Assembly: GCA_021786915.1 (NCBI GenBank)
Contig: JAJYMP010000654.1
Span: 9,914-17,198, forward strand
Origin: Chloroflexota bacterium
GTDB taxonomy: Bacteria; Chloroflexota; Limnocylindria; Limnocylindrales; CSP1-4
DNA: 7,285 bases
Direction: 5' to 3'
The position numbers and the translations under genes are program-made. The notes beneath the pieces were generated by a model, which was given only the letters and a program-made list of their open reading frames with translations, had not been told where the DNA came from and did not search any database. Shown piece after piece: positions 1 through 6,948 of this stretch; position 1 is the stretch's first letter; the number at the start of each line of letters is the position of its first letter.

Positions 1-22
1 TCGTGAACCGTCGGGACGTCAT
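1..22 (-). CDS. Start of a minus-strand gene cut by the window edge
   Basis: An ATG on the minus strand at 22-20 begins the peptide MTSRRFT and runs off the left end. It is preceded by a purine-rich stretch, GGAAGAGG at 36-29, with a six-base spacer, which is a good ribosome binding site. It has the same direction as the methyltransferase gene to its right and may follow it in a transcript. With seven codons visible, nothing can be said about the product. The call rests only on the start codon and the ribosome binding site, so it could be chance. Confidence 0.35.
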
Positions 23-65
23 GGGTTGCCTCTTCCTGCCTGACGCCGATCGAGTCGCCGGCGAT

Positions 66-345
66 CTACACGAGAGAGCGCTTCCGTTGGCGGAACGTTC
101 CGGCGGATGCACCGCCGATGGTCCCGGGACGCACCCTGACCATCGACGCGCCCCCGGTCCGGTGACCGACGGCCTGCCGCGTCCCCGTCGTGCCTGGGCT
201 GGCGGCGTCGATCGCCGACCACGCCGTAGAGCGTGCCGTTCGGCCCCTCCATGTCGGTGAGGATGGCGCGGGCAGCCAACACGTGGGCGCTGATGACGAT
301 CGAGGCGGGGGGATCGCCGCGGCGGAGCTCGTCGGGTATGAGCGC
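66..345 (-). pseudogene. Possible decayed minus-strand reading frame, unrecognised
   Basis: No intact gene is seen between the methyltransferase stop and the left-edge start. On the minus strand, one frame from about 360 to about 205 is protein-like and nearly all G or C at third positions; it includes the peptides IPDELRRGDPPAS and DMEGPNGTLYGVV. It then turns into Arg-rich, shadow-like sequence. A neighbouring frame becomes protein-like from about 210 and ends at a TAG at 68-66, with the peptide RPGTIGGASAGTFRQRKRSLV near its end. One frameshift near 205-215 would join the two. There is no good start codon for the upstream half. An alternative plus-strand reading of 7-165 is also protein-like (RERFRWRNVPADAPP), so even the strand is uncertain. 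I do not recognise a family. Confidence 0.25.
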
Positions 346-347
346 CG

Positions 348-1892
<1,545 letters not shown>

Positions 1893-1899
1893 GACGCGG

Positions 1900-1905
1900 A
1901 CGCTA
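1900..1905 (-). promoter_or_regulatory. Putative -10 element for a leaderless methyltransferase transcript
   Basis: On the minus strand TAGCGT (fits TANNNT) lies seven bases before the ATG at 1892. This spacing would place the transcription start at or next to the start codon, as in leaderless mRNAs of many high-GC bacteria. There is no Shine-Dalgarno sequence in the correct position; a GGGG run is too far upstream. No convincing -35 element is seen. The site lies in the 70-base gap after the diguanylate cyclase gene. Confidence 0.4.
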
Positions 1906-1962
1906 CCCCATCGGGTGCCGTCCGCGCGAGGCTGTCCCGAGGCGGGTGCCGTCTGGTGCAAG

Positions 1963-2811
1963 TCAGTTGTTGGGCCGGCAGCGCTTCGCCTCGAGCAGGG
2001 CCGCGTCCGCGCGCTCGATCAGCTCCTCGAGCGATTCGTTGCCCGTCATCGCCGCCAGCCCCGCCGTGATTCCGACGCCGGTGGCGTGGCGCAGCGACTG
2101 GTCGATGACGCCCAGCCGGTGCTGCACGTCGGTCGCGTCGATCTGCGCGACGCCGCACACGAACTCGTCGCCGCCGTAGCGGACGATCGGGTCGTAGGAG
2201 CGCAGGTTGGCACGCATGGTGGCGGCCAGCGTCCGCAGCACCCGGTCGCCCGCCGCGTGGCCCTCGCGGTCGTTGACGCCCTTGAGCCCGTCCACGTCGA
2301 TGAACGCGATGACGAACCGGCCGTCGCTGCGCCGGGCACGCTCGATCTCGTTGCGAAGCGCCAGCCGGCCCACCTCGCGCCGGTAGGCGCCCGTGAGCCC
2401 GTCGAGGTGCGCGCGCTGGAGTTGGGCCTCGAGCTGGGCGCGCTCGAGGGCCTGCTCGTCGGTCTCCTCGACGCCGGATGCGGGCCTGCCCGCGATGGCC
2501 GCGATGCGGCTGTCCATGGCCGCCTCGCGCTCGGCCGCCCGGCGCTCCCGTTCATTGGCGGAGGCGTCGCGCGCCGCTGCCAGCCGGTCGCGCTCGTTGG
2601 CGAGGCCGTCACGCGCCGTGAGCGCCGCCTCGCGAGCGTCCGCCGCCCGCTCCCGCGTCTCGATTGCCGCAAACCGCTCGGAGGCCGCCCCCTCGAGCAG
2701 CAGGAACGCCTGCTCCTTCGCCTGCAGCCTGCGCGCGCGCGCCTCCAGGGCCGCGATCCGCTTGGTCGCCTTCTTCGGCGCAGCGGCCTTCTTCCCCTTG
2801 CGGTGCTTCAC
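1963..2811 (-). CDS. Diguanylate cyclase (GGDEF domain) with N-terminal coiled coil
   Basis: A 282-residue protein predicted to make the second messenger c-di-GMP from two GTP. Residues 1-18 are Lys-rich. About 19-135 are an Ala/Glu/Arg-rich helical stretch with repeated (A)xERE or ARD units, a probable coiled coil for dimerisation. The GGDEF domain spans about 136-280, beginning with [10 protein letters not shown]. Catalytic features are intact: metal-binding D172 in [13 protein letters not shown]177, N180, D189, and the active loop YGGDEF with GGDEF at 213-217. The inhibitory I-site RxxD is present as R204-S-Y-D207, exactly five residues before GGDEF, so product feedback inhibition is expected. 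The usual C-terminal ALYxAK reads ALLEAK. There is no membrane segment or sensory domain, so the input signal is unknown. The start is a GTG with GAGG at 2822-2819, spacer seven. An EAL domain is absent. Confidence 0.93.
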   Translation of the reverse strand: MKHRKGKKAAAPKKATKRIAALEARARRLQAKEQAFLLLEGAASERFAAIETRERAADAREAALTARDGLANERDRLAAARDASANERERRAAEREAAMDSRIAAIAGRPASGVEETDEQALERAQLEAQLQRAHLDGLTGAYRREVGRLALRNEIERARRSDGRFVIAFIDVDGLKGVNDREGHAAGDRVLRTLAATMRANLRSYDPIVRYGGDEFVCGVAQIDATDVQHRLGVIDQSLRHATGVGITAGLAAMTGNESLEELIERADAALLEAKRCRPNN

Positions 2812-3004
2812 CGGAAGACCTCGCTGGTATGGGCCGGGTGTCGCGGCCGTATCCTCCCGATGCCGCGCGGGGAAGTATCACGCCCCGAGGGCGAGAACGC
2901 GAGGGCTGCGGCGCCCCACGTGACGGGGCAACGCAGCACGGAGGGGTTGTGCATCGGCTGGGCGCGGTGGCGCAGCCTCCCGCTGCCACCGCTCGACGGA
3001 CCCG

Positions 3005-3919
3005 TCACGGCTCGGGGAGGCGGCCCACCACCCCGACCCAGGGCTGCACGAGCTGCTCGAACAGGGGCGGCGCGATGAGGTCCCGGTAGCGCATTGCGAC
3101 CCAGGCGTTCCAGATTGCCACCAGCCCGCGCCGGGCCGCCTCGCCCTCGCGCTCTAGGATGGCCGTGGCCTCGGTGGTGGCGGGGTTCGACCGTTTGGCG
3201 AAGATGGAGAGGAGGGCCCCGACGCTGCTCTCCGGGGGGCGGGCGATCGAGAGCAGGTCTCGACCGCCGAGCACGCCGCAGACCGCCAGCTCGAGTTCGC
3301 TGAACCGGCCGAAGAGACGCCGCAGGTCCTCGCGGGGGATGCGCGTGCCCGCGCTCCACGCCAGCCCGAAGCCGCGCTCGAGGTCGCGCGTCGCGCCGCC
3401 GCTCAGCATCTCGGTGACCGAGTGTCCCAGGCGCCTGATCTCGTTGGGGGACAGCCGCCCCACCCAGCCGAAGACCGTCTCGGGGTCGGCGGACGGCGGG
3501 AGGAGGGACGCGCGCGCGAGGAGCAGCGAGCAGACGGGGACCTCGTTCGGGTCGGCGGGGCTTGGACCTGCCTCGGGCGCCCCGGCCCCCTCGGTCGCGG
3601 CGCGATCGGAGGCAGCCGGAAGGTTGGCCTCGACAGCCTCGTCCGCTTCGACAGCCTCGCCCGCCGCCGCCTCGCGTCGCGCGGACCCGGGCGCGACCGT
3701 CCCGGCCTCAAGCCGGCCGAGCAGCGGCGCAGCGCGCCCCGGCTGGCGGAGTCCCAGCCCGATGCCCATGCGCAGCCAGTAGCGGTCTGCGCGCTCGCCG
3801 TTCGCAGGCGGGTGCTCGGCGCGGAGCTCGGCCATCGCCTTGGCCAGCGCGTCGTCGGGTGCGGCAGGGCCGGCGGGTGCGGCAGGGCCGGCGGGCTCGG
3901 GCGTCCCATCGGTCGGCAT
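3005..3919 (-). CDS. Hypothetical protein, Ala/Pro-rich N-terminus with a helical C-terminal region
   Basis: A 304-residue protein that I do not recognise. Residues 1-22 are Pro/Ala/Gly-rich, with a tandem repeat of AGPAAP. Residues 23-72 look folded and include DRYWLRMGIGLGLRQPGRAAPLLGR. Residues 75-126 are an acidic, Ala-rich linker with a repeated EAVEA unit. Residues 127-304 look like a helical domain: VCSLLLARASLL, ETVFGWVGRLSPNEIRRLG, FSELELAVCGVLGGRDLLSI, and AIWNAWVAMRYRDLIAPP near the end. There is no signal peptide or membrane segment, so it is probably cytosolic. The frame stays open upstream to 4084, but the Cys-rich, unordered extension looks non-coding. The ATG at 3919 is preferred, with GAGGA about ten bases upstream. 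The gene precedes the diguanylate cyclase by 193 bases in the same direction; a functional link is only a guess. Third-position GC and the protein-like sequence support it over the long plus-strand shadow frames. Confidence 0.75.
   Translation of the reverse strand: MPTDGTPEPAGPAAPAGPAAPDDALAKAMAELRAEHPPANGERADRYWLRMGIGLGLRQPGRAAPLLGRLEAGTVAPGSARREAAAGEAVEADEAVEANLPAASDRAATEGAGAPEAGPSPADPNEVPVCSLLLARASLLPPSADPETVFGWVGRLSPNEIRRLGHSVTEMLSGGATRDLERGFGLAWSAGTRIPREDLRRLFGRFSELELAVCGVLGGRDLLSIARPPESSVGALLSIFAKRSNPATTEATAILEREGEAARRGLVAIWNAWVAMRYRDLIAPPLFEQLVQPWVGVVGRLPEP
3630..3659 (-). repeat. In-frame 18-base imperfect repeat (EAVEA units)
   Basis: TCGACAGCCTCG occurs at 3630-3641 and again at 3648-3659 (plus-strand reading), a spacing of 18 bases. 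On the coding minus strand it gives two EAVEAD/N units in the acidic linker of the unknown protein. The repeat length is a multiple of three, so copy changes would keep the frame. Confidence 0.7.
3857..3892 (-). repeat. Perfect tandem repeat, 2 x 18 bases
   Basis: GGGTGCGGCAGGGCCGGC occurs at 3857-3874 and, directly adjoining, at 3875-3892, followed by a partial third copy (GGG). In the minus-strand protein it encodes the Pro/Ala-rich repeat AGPAAP close to the N-terminus. The unit is a multiple of three. Confidence 0.9.
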
Positions 3920-4087
3920 CGACGTGTGGTCCTCGTGGGTCGGGCGGTCGTAATGTGGCGTTCCGCAACAGCATGCCTGACGGACGCCGTCCCGTCCCGG
4001 GATCGCCGTCGCGTCCCCCGGGCTTCGCGTGCTCATCGTCCCGTCGGGAACCGCACCTCGGGCATTGGCGACCGACTTGCGCACCCG

Positions 4088-4318
4088 CTACTCCGGGCCG
4101 CAGCCCGGACCGGGTCTGCCCCACCACCCGGCGGGATCCTGAAGGGCAGCCGACACCGCCGGGTCCCCCTCGGGCAGGCACACCTGGTCGCGGAGGACCA
4201 GGTGCCGGACGGCCGGAGCCGCCTCGTCGATCAGTCACGGCATCGGGTCGCCACGCACGGAATCGAGCCAACCAGGCGTGACGTTCTCGGTCCAGCGCGC
4301 CTCCCCCGTCAGGTGACG
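4088..4318 (-). pseudogene. Truncated remnant with in-frame stop, N-terminal end of a helical-repeat (cyclase/prenyltransferase-fold-like) protein
   Basis: One minus-strand frame reads as clear protein although it has no usable start and contains a stop. It begins about 4318 (RHLTGEARWTENVTPGWLD), meets a TGA at 4237-4235 directly after GDPMP, and then continues as LIDEAAPAVRHLVLRDQ and LPEGDPAVSAALQDP before a TAG at 4090-4088. The pattern DPxPWLLxxxxPAVRHLALRDLL..RPxDDPxVxAA is familiar from the start of roughly 300-residue bacterial proteins with a prenyltransferase/squalene-cyclase-like helical-repeat fold; this comes from memory, not a search. In that pattern the stop sits exactly where a Trp is expected, so one TGG-to-TGA change explains it. 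Only about 75 codons remain and the repeat body is absent, so it is a dead fragment. It is divergent from uppP. Confidence 0.55.
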
Positions 4319-4461
4319 CCGTCCTGGCGAGCCTGAACCGAGCCGGGTGCGAGCGCCAACGGCCGTTCGACGGAAAGGGGACCGAGGGGTTCGGGAGCCC
4401 GGATTCTCACGCTCCGAGGAACTTCCCGCGAGAATAGGCCGGCCCGAAAACCGGTCAACGT

Positions 4462-4466
4462 GGAGG
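4462..4466 (+). promoter_or_regulatory. Ribosome binding site of uppP
   Basis: GGAGG lies four bases before the GTG at 4471 and fixes that codon as the start. No other start codon in this frame nearby has such a site, and the family similarity begins at once after it. Confidence 0.8.
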
Positions 4467-4470
4467 CATC

Positions 4471-5352
4471 GTGTCGTATTTCCAGGCGATCATCCTTGGA
4501 CTCCTGCAGGGGGTGAGCGAGCTGTTCCCGGTCTCCAGCCTCGGGCACTCGGTGATCGTGCCCCAACTGCTGGGCTGGAACGATGTGGTGGCGGCGCAGG
4601 CGGCCTCCGAGTCGTACTTCCTGGCCTTCCTCGTCGGCCTCCACGTGGCCACGGCGACCGCGCTCGCGCTCTTCTACTGGCGCGACTGGGTGCGGATCAT
4701 CCGCGCCATCGTCGGCTCGCTGCGGAGCCGCCGGGTGGAGGGGCCGGACGCCCGCCTCGGCTGGCTGCTGGTGGTGGCGACGATCCCGGCCGGGCTCATG
4801 GGCCTGCTGTTCGAGCACGCCTTCCGGACCGTGTTCGCCAAGCCGCTGCTCGCCGCGGCGTTCCTGTTCGTCAACGGGCTGCTCCTGCTCGCGGGGGAGT
4901 GGCTCCGGCGCCGCGCCGAGGTCCGTGCCCTCGCTGTCGCCCACGGGCTCAATCCCGAGGGCGCCCGCCGCCTGGACAGCCTGGAGTACCGCGAGGCCGG
5001 GATCGTGGGCGTCTTCCAGATCGGCGCGCTGCTGGCCGGGATCAGCCGATCCGGCATCACGATGGTCGCCGGCCTGGCCCGCGGGCTCGACCACGAGGAC
5101 GCCGCGCGCTTCTCGTTCCTCCTGGCCACGCCGATCATCATGGCTGCGGGCGTGTACAAGCTCCCGGACCTGCTTGGCCCCAATGGCCACGGCGTCATCG
5201 GCCAGGTGCTGGCCGGCAGCGTCGCCGCAGGCATCGCCGCCTACCTCTCCGTCCGCTTCCTCACCCGCTACTTCACCACCCGGACGCTCACGCCGTTCGC
5301 GATCTACTGCCTGGTGGTCGGGGTGCTGGCGATGATCCGCTTCGCCCTCTAG
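4471..5352 (+). CDS. uppP: Undecaprenyl-diphosphatase (UppP/BacA family)
   Basis: A 293-residue polytopic membrane protein (family usually 260-290). It removes one phosphate from undecaprenyl diphosphate, recycling the lipid carrier for peptidoglycan and other wall polymers; overexpression of such genes gives bacitracin resistance. Visible motifs: GLLQGVSELFPVSSLGHSV at 10-28, the first signature, with E17, S22, S23 and H26; and FQIGALLAGISRSGITM at 182-198, the second signature, with R193 matching the essential Arg of the E. coli enzyme. Hydrophobic segments surround both signatures and make up about 50-70, 97-117, 126-142, 212-228, 241-262 and 273-292. The first of the two Glu of the usual EGxxE motif is Gln (Q13). 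I believe this is a subfamily trait seen with FPVSSLGH-type proteins, not damage. The GTG start has GGAGG four bases upstream. The gene stands alone, with no co-directional neighbour close by. Confidence 0.93.
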   Translation: MSYFQAIILGLLQGVSELFPVSSLGHSVIVPQLLGWNDVVAAQAASESYFLAFLVGLHVATATALALFYWRDWVRIIRAIVGSLRSRRVEGPDARLGWLLVVATIPAGLMGLLFEHAFRTVFAKPLLAAAFLFVNGLLLLAGEWLRRRAEVRALAVAHGLNPEGARRLDSLEYREAGIVGVFQIGALLAGISRSGITMVAGLARGLDHEDAARFSFLLATPIIMAAGVYKLPDLLGPNGHGVIGQVLAGSVAAGIAAYLSVRFLTRYFTTRTLTPFAIYCLVVGVLAMIRFAL

Positions 5353-5426
5353 GCGGGCGTCCCGGGGGCCTTGCCAACGGGCCGGGGCGGCAGCCGATCC
5401 GGGCTCGTCGGTCGCGTCCGCGGCCC

Positions 5427-5534
5427 ATGACGCCCGCGTTCCTCGTGATCGCGGCGATCGGCGCACGGGCGCTCGCGCTCTGGCATCGGGGGACGGTCCG
5501 AACCTCGGTGCGCCCGGTGCCGGCGGCCCTCTGA
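5427..5534 (+). CDS. Possible very small ORF with one hydrophobic segment
   Basis: A 35-codon frame starting with ATG at 5427 and ending with TGA at 5534. The N-terminus MTPAFLVIAAIGARALALW is hydrophobic and could span the membrane; the rest is short and basic. Third codon positions are almost all G or C. There is no ribosome binding site, and the frame remains open far upstream as a shadow of uppP, so this may be a chance tail. It lies 74 bases after uppP in the same direction. Confidence 0.2.
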   Translation: MTPAFLVIAAIGARALALWHRGTVRTSVRPVPAAL

Positions 5535-5573
5535 CCGGAGTGAACGAGCCCGCTGCCTGATTCGTTGCGGTGC

Positions 5574-5855
5574 CTACGCTCCCGGCAGGCCAGTGTTGGG
5601 GACGCGCTGGCCGTGGGGCGCGACGGTGGTCGGCTCCGGGCGCAGCCCGAACCGGATGGCCTGGCTCGGCCAGTCGGGGTCGCTTGGTGACCAGGATCGA
5701 ACCGTCGAGCCCTCGACGTCGAGGTGTCGGATCGTGCCGTCGACCTCGAGCACGAGCTTGCCGCCGGTGCTCACGCTGACCTCGTGCCTCCGGTACCGTC
5801 GACCGCGGCCTCCGGGGGTCGAGGGGGACGCCGGTCGGGAGCGTGAATCGGTCAT
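5574..5855 (-). CDS. Small hypothetical protein, 93 residues
   Basis: I do not recognise the family. The start is well fixed: ATG at 5855-5853 with GGAGGA at 5866-5861 and a five-base spacer, the strongest ribosome binding site in the window. Residues 1-24 are basic, Ser/Pro/Arg-rich and probably disordered. About 25-70 look like a small beta-rich domain (SVSTGGKLVLEVDGTIRHLD, then STVRSWSPSDPDWPSQAIRFG). The tail is Pro-rich and unstructured. There is no signal peptide or membrane segment. The gene is convergent with uppP and follows another small minus-strand frame by 120 bases. A stem-loop lies directly in front of its ribosome binding site. Third-position GC is high and the protein composition is balanced, unlike the Arg/Pro-rich shadow frames over the same DNA. 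Confidence 0.65.
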   Translation of the reverse strand: MTDSRSRPASPSTPGGRGRRYRRHEVSVSTGGKLVLEVDGTIRHLDVEGSTVRSWSPSDPDWPSQAIRFGLRPEPTTVAPHGQRVPNTGLPGA

Positions 5856-5867
5856 CGCTCTCCTCCA

Positions 5868-5909
5868 GTCCGGCGCGGCATCAGGTGGCAGGGGGCCACC
5901 ACGCCGGAC
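5868..5909 (-). promoter_or_regulatory. Stem-loop in the leader, abutting the ribosome binding site of the small gene
   Basis: Read on the minus strand: outer arm GTCCGGCG (5909-5902), one unpaired base, inner arm GGTGGC (5900-5895), loop CCCCT, inner arm GCCACC (5889-5884), an eight-base bulge (5883-5876), and outer arm CGCCGGAC (5875-5868). Both stems are perfect, 8 and 6 pairs. The structure ends one base before GGAGGA. There is no T-run, so it is not a standard terminator. A role in controlling translation or mRNA stability is an inference. Confidence 0.5.
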
Positions 5910-5975
5910 CGGGCAACGGTGCGGGCTGGTCCGCGGTCGTCGAATGCACGACGCGTTCCGTCCGCTCCCAATAGC

Positions 5976-6263
5976 CTAGGCTGCGGGCGCACTGCCGTCG
6001 CGGCCTCGGCTGAGCTCTCCGCGCACCGCGGCGGCGCCGTGGACGGCCGCCCAAGCGTCGACGGCGAGCGCGAGCGCCGCCGAATCCGGTCGAACCGCCA
6101 ATCGGCTGTCGCTGCCCCGGATCCCGGCGCCGAGCTCAGCGAGCTCGCCCCGGTACGCGGGCCTTTCTCCGCCCGACCGCCCGATCGGCGGATAGACGTC
6201 GAAGTAGCCGTCGCTGCACACGACGATGTGCGAGGCAGGGTAGGAGAAGGGAGTACGGGCCAC
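5976..6263 (-). CDS. Hypothetical protein, 95 residues as readable, probably frameshifted near its start
   Basis: From a GTG at 6263 this frame is strongly protein-like (SHIVVCSDGYFDVYPPIG near the start, then ALALAVDAWAAVHGAAAVRGE) and almost all its third positions are G or C. It ends at a TAG at 5978-5976. The GTG has no good ribosome binding site. A better start, ATG at 6342 with GGAGGG at 6351-6346, opens a neighbouring frame whose first residues (MVGGTVANCAGLSFAGPKR) are also protein-like but degenerate into Arg-rich sequence after about 6265. One indel near 6260-6280 would join them into a protein of about 122 residues. The family is not recognised. It is either a real mutation, a sequencing error, or a genuine 95-residue gene with a weak start. 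Confidence 0.5.
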   Translation of the reverse strand: MARTPFSYPASHIVVCSDGYFDVYPPIGRSGGERPAYRGELAELGAGIRGSDSRLAVRPDSAALALAVDAWAAVHGAAAVRGELSRGRDGSAPAA

Positions 6264-6436
6264 GGGAAGGGATCCGATCCGTCGCGCGCTTCGGACCGGC
6301 GAATGAGAGCCCGGCGCAATTGGCGACTGTGCCGCCTACCATCAGCCCTCCGGTCGATTCCGTCAAACGCGGCGGGCGCGGAGGGACGGGCCTGCGGTGC
6401 CCGGGGCCGCCTCGCGCGTCAACCCGCGAACGGGCA

Positions 6437-6448
6437 CTGAGCGCTCAG
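6437..6448. other. 12-base perfect palindrome in non-coding stretch
   Basis: CTGAGCGCTCAG is its own reverse complement. It lies in the roughly 170-base stretch (6343-6513) in which I see no gene, between the divergent minus-strand small frame and the plus-strand PadR fragment. It could be an operator for a dimeric regulator, but a palindrome of this size can arise by chance in GC-rich DNA. Confidence 0.3.
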
Positions 6449-6513
6449 GCCGACCCAGCACGAAGCGCCGGGATCGTCTCGGCCGCGATCCGTTCCAGCC
6501 CCCCCGCTCGTAG

Positions 6514-6678
6514 TCCGGGACCCGCCTGAAGGTCGCCGGGCCCTTGCCGAGCGAGGACCGCCGCGGGCCGTACCGCATCACGACCCGCGGCCGCGAGGTG
6601 CTGGCGCACCAACTGGCCTCGCTGCAGCGGCTGGCCGAAGCCGGGCTGGGCCGACTCGGCCTGGTCCGTCCGACATGA
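6514..6678 (+). pseudogene. C-terminal fragment of a PadR-type transcriptional regulator
   Basis: The frame opens only after a TAG at 6511-6513, has no start codon with a ribosome binding site, and reads PLPSEDRRGPYRITTRGREV then LAHQLASLQRLAEAGLGRLG, ending at TGA 6676-6678. This is the typical end of a PadR winged-helix domain: the beta-wing and the RxYRLTxxGRxVL strand and helix, followed by a dimerisation helix. The DNA-binding helices (normally 50-60 residues before this point, with a GTLYGAL-like motif) are missing, and I could not find them in any frame just upstream. Its TGA overlaps the next ATG (ATGA), as in intact PadR/membrane-protein pairs, so the order of the old operon is kept. 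Probably a truncated, non-functional gene; an upstream frameshift plus divergence is an alternative. Confidence 0.6.
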
Positions 6679-6948
6679 GCCGGGGCGGACGGCTCGTCCG
6701 GCTGTACTCGGCCTGCTGGCGACGCCGGTACGAGGCCGAGTACCTGCCCTGCTCGACGAGCAGCCGCTCTCGCTCCCGGTCGTCGTCGCCGTTGTCGCCG
6801 GAGCGATCCGCGCCCACTTCGACCCGTTTCCCGAACCCCAGCTCGCTCGCGGGGAGATTGCGATGACAACCCGCTGCCTCCAGACCACCGCCGCGTGGCT
6901 GGCCCTCCCGCTCGTCCTGCCGAGCCTGACGCTTCTGACTGCCGCCTT
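6675..6948 (+). pseudogene. PadR-linked membrane protein, N-terminal fragment with one-base frameshift
   Basis: ATG at 6675 overlaps the PadR stop. The first 24 codons read MSRGGRLVRLYSACWRRRYE and onward, matching the (R)LVRLYPxxWRxRYGxEFLALL start common to membrane proteins encoded after PadR-type regulators. At about 6746 the frame breaks. Reading on in the frame one base back gives ALLDEQPLSLPVVVAVVAGA, then IRAHFDPFPEPQLARGEIAM, then a hydrophobic segment AAWLALPLVLPSLTLLTAAF (about 6889-6948) that would be the first membrane helix. Loss of a single G from CTGGCCCTG, now CTGCCCTG at 6744-6751, explains the break. After the first helix the similarity stops and a different protein fragment follows, so the rest of the membrane domain is missing. 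Confidence 0.6.

Noticed and set aside
3422..4336. Plus-strand open frame of 304 codons opposite the unknown Ala/Pro-rich protein
   Set aside because: Typical shadow composition; the minus-strand protein is better ordered. Its right end is simply the antisense of the cyclase-like pseudogene.
5353..5426. Rho-independent terminator after uppP
   Set aside because: GC-rich short complementary stretches such as GGCC/GGCC are present, but there is no stable long stem and no T-run.
4309..5466. Long minus-strand open frame of 385 codons opposite uppP
   Set aside because: Its composition (Asp, Glu, His, Arg and Gln runs) is that of an antisense shadow of a GC-rich membrane protein; uppP on the plus strand has both family signatures and a ribosome binding site.
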